Shown here piece after piece: positions 41,820-49,821 of a DNA stretch of 49,821 bases (within the stretch, counting starts at the first letter, position 1; the number at the start of each line of letters is the position of its first letter). The notes under the pieces were generated by a model that did no database searches, was not told the origin of the DNA, and saw only the letters and a list, made by a program, of their open reading frames with translations. Source of the stretch: Tannerella sp. (GTDB taxonomy: Bacteria; Bacteroidota; Bacteroidia; Bacteroidales; Tannerellaceae); assembly GCA_031285565.1 (NCBI GenBank), contig JAITVY010000006.1, positions 1-49,821 of the forward strand. The letters are read 5' to 3'. Both the position numbers and the translations under genes were made by a program.

Positions 41820-42788
41820 ATGTATGATTTGATATCTAAATACTTTGATAACACGATCACGTCTGAAGAGAGGGAAATGTTGTTCTCGGCAATGATGGAT
41901 GATGAAGATCTGAGAATGGAATTTGCTTCTATCCAGAATATTCACGCATTAACAGCTCTGTTTCCGGTGAATAATGATCAGGCGGATGGTATACGCAGCT
42001 TGCTGGATTTCAAACAATCAAAGAAAAAGAAATCGTTTATCCCACCTTTAAAACATATCATCGGATATGCCGCTGCTATATGTGTGGCTGTTTTGTCAAC
42101 ATGGGCTATCACCAATATAGATAAAAAATATCCGGCAGAAGAAATAGAATATGAAGAAATCAGCGCTCCGGCAGGGCAGCGTGCTTTCGTAAAACTTCAT
42201 GACGGAACAACCGTATGGCTGAATGCACGTTCTACACTGCGCTATCCGAACCGATTCAGCAATGAAAGAACTGTCGAACTTGATGGAGAAGCTTTTTTTG
42301 AAGTGAAAAAAAATCAGAAGAAGCCTTTTATTGTAACTACCGAAAAATTAGAAATCAGGGTATTAGGTACTCATTTTAATGTATATGCATACAAAGGGCG
42401 GGATGAATTCAAGACCTCGTTACTCGAAGGATCAGTGGAAGTATATGACCGTAAAGATGATTCAAAAGCGCTTTTTCTGCAACCAAATGAGCAGGCCGAA
42501 CTGATCGAAAATAAATTAATAAAAACATCTTTCGACAGTAAAGACTTTTTGTTATGGAGAGAAGGTATTTATTCGTTTGATGATGTTGCATTCGGAGATA
42601 TTATAAAGAAACTGGAACTTTATTACGATATCACGATTGCTGTAAATGATCAACAGATAAATGACTATAAATTCAGCGGTAAATTCCGTCAGCGTGATGG
42701 AGTGGAAAGCGTACTCCGTACCATGCAGAAAGTGCGCTATTTCAGATATATAAAAGACGATGAATTAAATATGATAACAATAAAATAA
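41820..42788 (+). CDS. FecR-family anti-sigma factor
   Basis: 322 aa. The cytosolic N-terminus (MYDLISKYFDNTITSEEREM) binds the sigma factor. One transmembrane helix lies near residues 80-100 (HIIGYAAAICVAVLSTWAIT). The periplasmic FecR domain is shown by EEISAPAGQRAFVKLHDGTT, VWLNARSTLRYPNRFS, VELDGEAFFEVKK and KLEIRVLGTHFNVYAY. The C-terminal DUF4974 region (FDDVAFGDIIKKLELYYDIT) contacts the STN domain of the outer-membrane receptor. It stands between sigma factor and susC in the standard order. It transmits the receptor state across the envelope and holds the sigma factor until the signal arrives. Confidence 0.95.
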   Translation: MYDLISKYFDNTITSEEREMLFSAMMDDEDLRMEFASIQNIHALTALFPVNNDQADGIRSLLDFKQSKKKKSFIPPLKHIIGYAAAICVAVLSTWAITNIDKKYPAEEIEYEEISAPAGQRAFVKLHDGTTVWLNARSTLRYPNRFSNERTVELDGEAFFEVKKNQKKPFIVTTEKLEIRVLGTHFNVYAYKGRDEFKTSLLEGSVEVYDRKDDSKALFLQPNEQAELIENKLIKTSFDSKDFLLWREGIYSFDDVAFGDIIKKLELYYDITIAVNDQQINDYKFSGKFRQRDGVESVLRTMQKVRYFRYIKDDELNMITIK

Positions 42789-42800
42789 AAAAAAACATTG

Positions 42801-42952
42801 TTAAACTGTTTAAAACGAAGTGCCTATGGTAAAATAATAGAAGAACTATGAAAAAACCGGCAGATGTTCCCGCATCTACCGGTCAAGTGCTAACACAAAA
42901 AAACATTACAAAGAATTTTAGTATTAACAAAGAAAACAAGGTAAAGTTATGA
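42801..42952 (+). promoter_or_regulatory. susC leader: palindrome, strong hairpin and overlapping 34-codon frame
   Basis: A palindrome TTAAACTGTTTAA (42801-42813) may be part of the ECF-dependent promoter. Further on, ACCGGCAGATG (42856-42866) pairs with CATCTACCGGT (42873-42883), with one G-U-type mismatch. An ATG at 42848 opens a 34-codon frame (MKKPADVPASTGQVLTQKNI at its start) that runs through the hairpin and ends in a TGA overlapping the susC start as ATGA (42949-42952). Leaders of susC genes in Bacteroides are known sites of small-RNA control, so this region is a likely post-transcriptional switch. Confidence 0.5.
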
Positions 42953-45900
42953 AAAAAGAACCGAAATTTCTAAGAATCATGAGAATTTCAACCTTCCTTC
43001 TTTTCCTTTGCGTATTCACCACTTTTGCGAATAAAACGAGTTCGCAAAATGCACGTGTGAATATCAACAGGAATAATTTAACGATCAGTGAATTTATTGA
43101 TCAGGTAGAGAAACAAACAGATTATCTGTTTGTGTATAGTAAAAGCGAACTGAATGTAAATGAAAACATTTCAGTTAATGTAGGAAAAAAAACGGTGGCT
43201 CAATGCCTGAATGAAGCATTCAATGAATCCGGTGTTCAGTATGCTTTTGAAAATGATTACATTGTGCTAACGCGAAAAGCATCTCCGGTAGCTGTAGCCC
43301 AACAAGGCCGTACCGTAACAGGTATTGTTTACGACTCATCCGGAGAAACTGTGATTGGAGCCAATGTTATCATCAAAGGAACTGCTAACGGTACTATTAC
43401 GGATATAGACGGGAATTTTACCTTGTCCAATGTTCCGGAAGGCGCTGTTTTAGTGGTTTCGTATATCGGCTTTGAGTCGCAGGAAGTTATTCTGGGCAAT
43501 CAGCGAAACGTTACTGTGACGTTGAGAGAGGATACCCAGGCGTTGGAAGAGGTTGTCGTAGTAGGTTACGGTACGATGCGTAAGTCGGATGTAACGGGAT
43601 CTATTGCCGTTGCCAAAGGAGAAGATATGGTCAAATCGCAAAACTTCAGCGCTTTGGATAATCTAAAAGGTAAGGCGGCAGGTGTTAACATCTATTCGAA
43701 TTCATCTCAACCGGGGTCGTACTCCAACCGGGTGGTTATTCGCGGGATGTCGACCATCAATGCATCTTCCGATCCATTATATGTGGTAGATGGTGTAGTA
43801 ATGGAAGACTTTCATATGATAAACCCGAATGATATTGAAAGTATAGAAGTGTTGAAAGATGCTTCGGCTGCAGCAATCTATGGTGCGCGTGGTGCCAACG
43901 GGGTTATTCTGGTATCTACCAAACGCGGTAACAAAGGAGAAGGAACCATGGTAAGTTATCAGGGATCAATGAGTATCAGTACGATGGCTCGTTATATAGA
44001 TGTCCTGAATGCACAGGAATGGTGTGACGCATTTATGATCGGTCTGGAAAACGAAAACAAATGGCAGGGTAAGAACTGGTCGTTGAATCCGGCAGACTGG
44101 TTTACCGACCGGAATTATTTCGATGCAAACGGAACACCGTTGTATAGTACAGACTGGCAAAAAGAAGCAACCCGTACAGCTGTTTCTCATAACCATCAGC
44201 TTAATATTCAGCAAGGTGGTAAAAAATCATCGATGGGAGCATTCCTTAACTATACCGATCAGCAGGGAGTAGTGAATAATACCTATAACAAACGTTTGAA
44301 TGCAAAACTAGCCTACGATGCCAATCCGTTGGAATGGTTATCTACGAAAGTGAATGTAATGGTGAATCATACATGGGCACGTTATATACCCGAAGAGGGT
44401 GGTGGTCAGGAAGCCCGTCGTACCATGATTGAAATGCTTCCCTGGTTGCCCGTAAAAGATGCGAACGGTGACTATACCACTTCAACTTCATCTACGATGA
44501 ATGAAGGTTTTGGTTTTGAAGGGATGTCAAACCCGGTAATGATAACGGAATTGCAAAAACGAATGAAATATAATACCAAGATTTTCGGAAATGCCGAATT
44601 GTCATTCCATTTGATGGATGGTTTGGATTTAATCACCCGGTTTGGTATTGATGCTTCATTAGGATCGTATAAAGGGTATTCTTCCGTATTATTAAATAAT
44701 ATTTCCAGACCGAATGGCTGGGCCGAAAGAAACCATAATAATTTCTTATACTGGCAGGAAGAAACATTCCTGACATATAATAAAGTGTTGGAAGATCATC
44801 GGATCAATGCCATGATCGGTCTTTCATGGATGGAAAAGACTTACGATTATGAGAAGTCCAGAACTACAGGATTTGATGATGATTTTTATGAATACTATAA
44901 TATGGGAGTAGGAACAACTCCTTCTTCTCCGGAGTCAAACTGGTATCAGTGGAGAATGAATTCTTATTTTCTTCGTATAGGATACACGTATAAAAACCGT
45001 TATTCCGTAACGGCTACCGGACGTGTAGACGGTTCGTCCAAATTTGGTGAAAATAATAAATATGCTTTTTTCCCTTCGGCGGGTTTGGCATGGAATATTT
45101 CGAATGAAGATTTTATGTTGGACAATGAGTTGATCAGTAATTTAAAACTGCATACCAGCTACGGGCTTACAGGTAACTCCGAAATCGATACCTATAAATC
45201 ATTGGCTTCTGTTTATGCAAATACGTATCTGATGAATGACTCACGCGCTCCTTATTCGTATATAGAAACACTGGCTAATCCCGATCTGAAATGGGAAAAG
45301 ACAGCACTATGGGATATCGGTGTAAACCTTGGATTATTTAAGAACCGGTTGGATTTTGATGTATCCTACTATAATAAGAAGACAACCGACTTATTACTCG
45401 ATTGTCCGTTACCAACCTCTACCGGATATAAAACCGTATTTAAAAATATCGGTTCCGTGAGAAATCAGGGCTTTGATATTATGGTGACCGGAAGACCTGT
45501 TCAGACAAAAGATTTTAACTGGACTACAACGTTGAATATGAACTACAACAAGAATGAAGTATTGGCATTGGGTGATAATGATGCAGATATCTTAGGAAAT
45601 AGTTGGGTAGGAGGTTATGAAAGTGTGATCCGTGTCGGTGAAAATATGAATAGCTTTTATGGTTATAGAAGATATGGCGTATATACGACTCAAGATTATG
45701 AAGCCGGTGATTGTGACTTAAACCAGATCGGACGTGCCAGACGTTCTTCAGAAAAAGAAATTATCGGAAAAGGTACTCCTGACTGGACCGGAAGCTTTAT
45801 CAACAATTTCTCATATAAAAACTTTGATCTGTTAGTTGACTTGCAATTTGTATGGGGAGTAGAAACTATGCAACAGTTCTACCATTCTACGTATGACCGT

Positions 45901-46323
45901 TTTGGTATTACCAACGGGTTGAAAGAGGTTTTGACCGATGCATACAACGGAACTAATCCAAACACGATGCAACAGGCTATTTATTTATCGAACACCGGTC
46001 ATGCCGGACAGGATACAACTGTAGATGATGCATGGGTAGTGGATGGATCTTACCTTCGCTGTAATCTGCTTCAACTGGGATATACATTCACTCCGAAATT
46101 ATGCAAACAAATGGGTATTTCAGGACTTAGAGTGTATGCCAACGCCAACAACCTGTTCTCGATTTATTCAAAAGATTTTAAGGGATACGATCCGGAAGGA
46201 ACTTCTCAGTATGAATCTTCAAATACAAAGATTGGCCAGAGTACAAAATCCGGTCAGAATATGATATTCTTCTCTTATCCGAGAGCTACTACGTATACTT
46301 TGGGACTGAATGTTACATTTTAA
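42949..46323 (+). CDS. SusC/RagA-type TonB-dependent transporter with STN signalling domain
   Basis: 1124 aa. Signal peptide (~1-33), then an STN domain (~43-110: ISEFIDQVEKQTDYLFVYSK to YIVLTRK) that contacts FecR. A carboxypeptidase-regulatory-like domain follows (~122-195: VTGIVYDSSGETVIGANVII), then the plug (EEVVVVGYGTMRKSDVTGSI; GVNIYSNSSQPGSYSNRVVI; RGMSTINASSDPLYVVDGVV) and a beta-barrel ending in LGLNVTF with terminal Phe. SusC proteins carry glycans, peptides or other large nutrients across the outer membrane using TonB energy, with SusD as lid. The STN domain plus adjacent sigma/anti-sigma genes show that it also signals. The start overlaps a leader frame. Confidence 0.96.
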   Translation: MKKEPKFLRIMRISTFLLFLCVFTTFANKTSSQNARVNINRNNLTISEFIDQVEKQTDYLFVYSKSELNVNENISVNVGKKTVAQCLNEAFNESGVQYAFENDYIVLTRKASPVAVAQQGRTVTGIVYDSSGETVIGANVIIKGTANGTITDIDGNFTLSNVPEGAVLVVSYIGFESQEVILGNQRNVTVTLREDTQALEEVVVVGYGTMRKSDVTGSIAVAKGEDMVKSQNFSALDNLKGKAAGVNIYSNSSQPGSYSNRVVIRGMSTINASSDPLYVVDGVVMEDFHMINPNDIESIEVLKDASAAAIYGARGANGVILVSTKRGNKGEGTMVSYQGSMSISTMARYIDVLNAQEWCDAFMIGLENENKWQGKNWSLNPADWFTDRNYFDANGTPLYSTDWQKEATRTAVSHNHQLNIQQGGKKSSMGAFLNYTDQQGVVNNTYNKRLNAKLAYDANPLEWLSTKVNVMVNHTWARYIPEEGGGQEARRTMIEMLPWLPVKDANGDYTTSTSSTMNEGFGFEGMSNPVMITELQKRMKYNTKIFGNAELSFHLMDGLDLITRFGIDASLGSYKGYSSVLLNNISRPNGWAERNHNNFLYWQEETFLTYNKVLEDHRINAMIGLSWMEKTYDYEKSRTTGFDDDFYEYYNMGVGTTPSSPESNWYQWRMNSYFLRIGYTYKNRYSVTATGRVDGSSKFGENNKYAFFPSAGLAWNISNEDFMLDNELISNLKLHTSYGLTGNSEIDTYKSLASVYANTYLMNDSRAPYSYIETLANPDLKWEKTALWDIGVNLGLFKNRLDFDVSYYNKKTTDLLLDCPLPTSTGYKTVFKNIGSVRNQGFDIMVTGRPVQTKDFNWTTTLNMNYNKNEVLALGDNDADILGNSWVGGYESVIRVGENMNSFYGYRRYGVYTTQDYEAGDCDLNQIGRARRSSEKEIIGKGTPDWTGSFINNFSYKNFDLLVDLQFVWGVETMQQFYHSTYDRFGITNGLKEVLTDAYNGTNPNTMQQAIYLSNTGHAGQDTTVDDAWVVDGSYLRCNLLQLGYTFTPKLCKQMGISGLRVYANANNLFSIYSKDFKGYDPEGTSQYESSNTKIGQSTKSGQNMIFFSYPRATTYTLGLNVTF

Positions 46324-46346
46324 TTAACTTAATGATAATCATGAGT

Positions 46347-47909
46347 ATGAAAAAAATAATATATGCATTTTTATGCACAGGTTTATTAAGTCTGACAGCT
46401 TGCGATAGTTTCCTGGAGGAAGATTCGAAGGCCAAACTGACAGCTGATTCATATCTTAAAACGGAATTGCAGGCCACATCACAGGTCAACCGGATGTATT
46501 GGCATGGAGCGCCCCGGCATATATCGAAAGCTTCCAGTGCGTATGTAGGTCCGAGAGCATCTCTCGATGCAATGCTGACAGGCTATTTTGTGAATAGTTA
46601 CGAAGGACAGGAAATCACCTGTATGTATTCCCGGTTGCTGACCCGTCAGCAAAACGTGAGTACAGTATCCGGTATGATGAATGAGATCTGGGATGATTGT
46701 TTTAATGCAATAAACTCAGCTAACGGAGCGATCAAGTATATTCCGGGAATTTCGATGAGCAGCGCAAGTGCAGCTAAACTAATGGGAGAAGCGAAATTCT
46801 TCCGTGCGTTCAATTATTATTATTATTTAGTCAAAACATTTGGAGCTGTTCCGATGCCGGTAGAGCCTTACGAATCATTGGAAAATTTGTTTCTGGAGCG
46901 TACACCGGTTGACCAGATATATACTTTGATTGAATCGGATTTAAAAGATGCCGTAGACAATCTGCCGGCTACAAAATTTGCTGATAATGGAAAACGTATC
47001 ACCAAATATGCTGCTGCTATGCTGCTTACCAATGTATATCTGAAACAAGGTAAATATGCCGAGGCTGCCCAATATGCAAAAGTAGTGGTGGACTCTCCGC
47101 ATTCATTGACGCAAAACGGTGATTTAGGGATGAGTAGCGCCTATAATAAATTACGTTCAACAGACGATCTGGATGAAGTGATTTATGCGCAGGAATATAA
47201 TGAGAGTATTCAAACCGGCGACTGGTGGCCTACATACGCGTTCAGCTCGCAGGCAGTGGCGCTGTTTGGAACATATTCCATTTTCGAAAGGATATATGGA
47301 CCGACAGATCAATTCCTGAATGTGTACGAAGAAAGTGATTTGCGTGTTCAGCCGAATCAGTTTTTCCATTGGGAATATACACATCCAGAGAGTGGTCTTG
47401 TGTGGAAATCCGAACAAGCCGGATGTTGGTATTATTATGATGAAAATGCCTTGTTGAATACTGGTAGAGCTACAAAAGACTGGAATTTCTTCCGTTATGC
47501 CGAAGCTTTATTGGCGGCTGCCGAAGCAATCGCACAAAGTTCAGGAGTAACAGCCGAAGCGGCCGGATATCTGGCGCAGATCAAAGCCCGTGCCAATATG
47601 AACGGAAAAACAGTCGCTCAGTTTACTACAGAATTACAGGCTTTATCGAAAGATGCATTTGTGAAAGAATGCCTGACGGAACGTCTGCGTGAGTTTCCAT
47701 TGGAATTCAAGATCTGGGATGATTGTACACGTACCGGACTGTTCCCGGTTATTTCTAAAAACCAAAAAGGAAAAGTGGAATATGTTAGTTTAGTGGGAGC
47801 AAGTAATGCTTCTGGTGCTGTTTTCAAAGAATCCGACCTTTTGTGGCCGATCTCTATCGATGAACTGCAACGTAACCCTAATCTGACACAGAATCCGGGG
47901 TATAATTAA
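46347..47909 (+). CDS. SusD/RagB-family nutrient-binding lipoprotein
   Basis: 520 aa from the ATG at 46347 (MKKIIYAFLCTGLLSLTACD). Two ATGs, five and two codons earlier, are also open. The lipobox LTAC gives a lipid-anchored surface protein. SusD features: SFLEEDSKAKLTADSYLKTE, INSANGAIKYIPGISMSSAS and LMGEAKFFRAFNYYYYLVKT (the conserved RA-x-x-Y-Y helix), tetratricopeptide-like repeats around residues 195-260 (YAAAMLLTNVYLKQGKYAEA), and a C-terminal WPISIDELQRNPNLTQNPGY typical of the family. It caps the SusC barrel and binds substrate. No glycoside hydrolase, sulfatase or peptidase follows, so the substrate is unknown. A rho-independent terminator closes the operon. Confidence 0.95.
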   Translation: MKKIIYAFLCTGLLSLTACDSFLEEDSKAKLTADSYLKTELQATSQVNRMYWHGAPRHISKASSAYVGPRASLDAMLTGYFVNSYEGQEITCMYSRLLTRQQNVSTVSGMMNEIWDDCFNAINSANGAIKYIPGISMSSASAAKLMGEAKFFRAFNYYYYLVKTFGAVPMPVEPYESLENLFLERTPVDQIYTLIESDLKDAVDNLPATKFADNGKRITKYAAAMLLTNVYLKQGKYAEAAQYAKVVVDSPHSLTQNGDLGMSSAYNKLRSTDDLDEVIYAQEYNESIQTGDWWPTYAFSSQAVALFGTYSIFERIYGPTDQFLNVYEESDLRVQPNQFFHWEYTHPESGLVWKSEQAGCWYYYDENALLNTGRATKDWNFFRYAEALLAAAEAIAQSSGVTAEAAGYLAQIKARANMNGKTVAQFTTELQALSKDAFVKECLTERLREFPLEFKIWDDCTRTGLFPVISKNQKGKVEYVSLVGASNASGAVFKESDLLWPISIDELQRNPNLTQNPGYN

Positions 47910-47935
47910 TTGCTATCTGATATTTTTTAGAAGGG

Positions 47936-47964
47936 GGCGCAGCAGTATTGTTGCGCCTTTTTTT
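47936..47964 (+). terminator. rho-independent terminator after susD
   Basis: GGCGCA (47936-47941) pairs with TGCGCC (47952-47957), followed directly by seven T residues (47958-47964). It lies 27 bases after the susD stop and closes the sigma/FecR/SusCD unit. Confidence 0.85.
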
Positions 47965-48032
47965 AGCTAATTGGGCACATATCCGCTTTCGCTGATTACA
48001 CGTTTTTAGGCACAATACCTTTTTTTTTATGA

Positions 48033-48332
48033 ATTAAAAATGAGTTAGTTACGGGAAATAATCATCAAATAGGTAACGATTTCGAACGGATTGCTGCTTT
48101 GCGTAACGAGCCAGGGGGAGACATTTGGCTGTTTGGAGGTGGCAAGTTGATTTCAATGCTGTTGAGTGCCGATTTGGTGAATGAAATGTGGATAACTTAT
48201 ATTCCAGTCATTCTTGGTAATGGTGTTTCATTATTCCCTAAACAGGACAATGAATCAAAATGGAAGTTGATAGAAGCTACTCCCTACAACTCAGACGTTT
48301 TAATGGTAAAATATAAGAAGGCGGAGAAATAA
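48033..48332 (+). pseudogene. 5'-truncated dihydrofolate reductase-family (RibD C-terminal) gene
   Basis: The open frame runs from just after a stop at 48030 to 48332 and matches the C-terminal ~90 residues of the DHFR/RibD-C family: NDFERIAALRNEPGGDIWLF, then GGGKLISMLLSADLVNEMWI and TYIPVILGNGVSLF. The homology starts before any ATG, and the first possible start (TTG at 48099) would remove part of it. Relatives are ~180 aa with an N-terminal NADPH-binding half, which is absent. The 5' part has been lost, probably by deletion, in the AT-rich stretch with runs of T (48020-48028). Not expected to yield a working enzyme. Confidence 0.75.
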
Positions 48333-48389
48333 TTTGCAATGGATAGCAGATTGATTCATTTTTACACCGATTCATTTATCAGATTGAGG

Positions 48390-48397
48390 TAACTTTG
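48390..48397 (+). promoter_or_regulatory. -7 promoter element for the GNAT gene
   Basis: TAACTTTG, an exact TAnnTTTG, 23 bases before the ATG at 48420. Confidence 0.55.
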
Positions 48398-48419
48398 CAG
48401 AAAACATAAATATATTAAA

Positions 48420-48917
48420 ATGATAAAGTTAAGGAATATAAACAAAGCTGCACCCGAAGAAATACAGAAATTAGCAAATAATCATGCAATTGCTGTAAAC
48501 CTACGGGATGCCTTTCCATATCCTTATACGGTTGAAGATGCTGTTACTTATCTTGAATTAGCCGCAAATGGTGTATTAGGACACGTTTTCGGCATATATG
48601 ATAATGATACGTTCGTCGGCTGTTGTAGCCTGATTCCGCAAAATGATGTATATCGTATTAATGCAGAAATAGGATATTGGATTGGAGAGCCTTATTGGGG
48701 CAGAGGATATGCGACCGATGCAGTAAGGCAATGCCTAAAATTTGCCTTTGAGGAACTTAATTTATTGCGGGTTTATGCGAATATTTACGAGTACAATATA
48801 GGCTCAATGAAAGTTTTGGAAAAAGTAGGCTTTGAAAAAGAGGCCATTATTAAGTCCTCGATAATGAAAGAAGGCAAAATATTTGACGAACATTTATATA
48901 GTATTAGAAAGCAATGA
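48420..48917 (+). CDS. GNAT-family N-acetyltransferase (RimJ/RimL-like)
   Basis: 165 aa. This is the RimJ/RimL branch of GNAT enzymes: AVNLRDAFPYPYTVEDAVTY near the N-terminus, GHVFGIYDNDTFVGCCSLIP, AEIGYWIGEPYWGRGYATDA (motif A, with the RGYAT acetyl-CoA loop) and NIYEYNIGSMKVLEKVGFEK (motif B). Such proteins acetylate protein N-termini or small molecules. They are frequent in mobile or accessory regions, and the substrate is not predictable. It has its own -7 box and ends in an ATGA overlap with the interrupted gene that follows, so the two are translationally coupled and were probably related in function before the downstream gene broke. Confidence 0.88.
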   Translation: MIKLRNINKAAPEEIQKLANNHAIAVNLRDAFPYPYTVEDAVTYLELAANGVLGHVFGIYDNDTFVGCCSLIPQNDVYRINAEIGYWIGEPYWGRGYATDAVRQCLKFAFEELNLLRVYANIYEYNIGSMKVLEKVGFEKEAIIKSSIMKEGKIFDEHLYSIRKQ

Positions 48918-49821
48918 AAAAAGACATAGGTGCTCATATTATCAGCAAATTGGATTTGCAGGATATAGACAAAATACTTGCCGACAAATTAAGTGGGTCA
49001 GAGTTAAACACGGTTTTACTGGATGTTTTTAACAGGCGTGTTTAGCAGGAAACACCCTCGTCTTTATTACAGAAATACGAGAGCAACAAACTTGTTAAAC
49101 CCGCCCCGTTAGAAGATGTTTTGGACTACAAAGAAAATGAATTACGGACTTATAAATTAATAGCAAGCAAAGGATTTAAACCCGTAGAACTTTCCCCGGT
49201 TGCACAGCTTGGGACAAGTAGTGTTATAGCAACGGTAGATCAAAAGAAAGTCCTTACCGCTTTGAGAAATACGGAAGTACAGGCCGACCCAACTAATGCA
49301 ATAGCATTACATTATGCGGCATTAAAGAAAAAAGGAGAATTAGATAACAAAACCTACAATTACAGTAACATTTCACGGGTAATAAGGACACAAGTTTTTG
49401 ATAATCCTAATTTCACGCCTCATTTTATTGTTCTTGCTTTGATTTCATGCGGTAGAGATACTGGTAGTTTCACTTTTGAAAAAGAAGAACTATTAAAACA
49501 TCTGACTACATCGTATGAAATATGTAAAAGTTTCGGAGTGGATAAAATATATTATGAGATTATTCCGTGCAAAGGCTATGACTGTCAAAGCCCGCTTATA
49601 ACGGAAACAATATCGTATGTCCGGGAAAAAAGCAGTCTTGAAGTTGCGGCTGTTAAGCCGCAACATGATAATAACTATTATCAAGGTTTCAGGATAAAAC
49701 AGCAAATAGTGATTGGCGGCAATACTATTGAAATTGCTGACGGTGGGCTACTTGACTGGACGCAACAGCTTCTAACTAACAAAAAGGAACGAATGATGAC
49801 ATTTGGTCTTGGCATTCAGGT
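48914..49821 (+). pseudogene. hypothetical protein gene interrupted by in-frame TAG; runs off window
   Basis: It starts at the ATG of an ATGA overlap with the GNAT gene. Codons 1-43 encode a helical segment (MKKDIGAHIISKLDLQDIDK). Codon 44 is TAG (49043-49045). After it the same frame stays open for ~258 codons to the window edge, with clearly protein-like sequence: FKPVELSPVAQLGTSSVIAT, VDQKKVLTALRNTEVQADPT, FTPHFIVLALISCGRDTGSF and IYYEIIPCKGYDCQ. No ATG follows the TAG until near the window edge, so internal restart is unlikely. It is either a recent nonsense mutation or read-through. I do not recognise the family. The C-terminus lies beyond the window. Confidence 0.7.

Noticed and set aside
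49043..49045. TAG as a pyrrolysine codon
   Set aside because: Pyrrolysine use is not known in Bacteroidota and no pyl genes are in view. A nonsense mutation or sequencing error is simpler.
1..49821. tRNA, rRNA or tmRNA genes
   Set aside because: No cloverleaf-like segment with a T-arm consensus and no rRNA-like stretch was noticed on either strand by eye. A covariance-model scan would be needed for certainty.

Overview
The window comes from an AT-rich bacterium of the phylum Bacteroidota, most likely order Bacteroidales. Three things point there. Many genes have the Bacteroidota -7 promoter element TAnnTTTG. There is a SusC/SusD pair with an adjacent ECF sigma factor and FecR anti-sigma factor. 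Two large exported proteins end in type IX secretion sorting domains. A Dysgonomonas- or Parabacteroides-like anaerobe would fit, but the genus cannot be fixed from this sequence. No rRNA, tRNA, CRISPR array or complete insertion sequence was seen.

Layout. 1-6.4 kb: exported or surface proteins (an SH3-domain protein, a secreted trypsin-like protease, a lipoprotein), a LOG-family hydrolase, a membrane acyltransferase and a GNAT enzyme. The GNAT gene is transcribed divergently from a MocR-type regulator (6.4-7.8 kb). 8-13.6 kb: ecotin, a 271-bp MITE-like element, an S41-family protein, a serpin, a phosphodiesterase-like lipoprotein and a NimA-like flavoprotein. 13.6-17.5 kb: a nitrosative-stress locus with an HcpR-like Crp/Fnr regulator, a ferredoxin-like protein and hybrid cluster protein Hcp, with a clear palindromic operator and a terminator. 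17.5-23.8 kb: DUF1848, a hypothetical exported protein, DUF3667, a methyltransferase with a 72-bp tandem repeat inserted in its N-terminus, and TetR and AraC regulators. 23.8-33.3 kb: a CotH-type secreted protein, DUF493, a formate/nitrite channel, a short UvrA2-like ATPase, a PhzF enzyme, an S41 lipoprotein protease and a DUF6268 barrel.

33.3-39.9 kb is the most unusual part. Two LytS/LytTR modules face each other tail to tail. Each has a response regulator, a LytS-type kinase with intact motifs, and a second LytS-like protein that has lost both the phospho-acceptor His and the N-box Glu/Asn. The right-hand operon also begins with two tiny overlapping paralogous genes whose first ~33 residues resemble the N-terminus of HU. 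Related inverted repeats lie outside the left module and inside the right operon, so a flip between them could swap the regulator that follows the right-hand kinases.

40-47.9 kb: a CPBP membrane protease, then an ECF sigma / FecR / SusC (with STN domain) / SusD cluster. This looks like a trans-envelope nutrient-sensing system without linked enzymes. 48-49.8 kb: a decaying stretch with a truncated DHFR-family gene, an intact GNAT gene, and a coupled gene broken by an in-frame amber codon that runs off the window.
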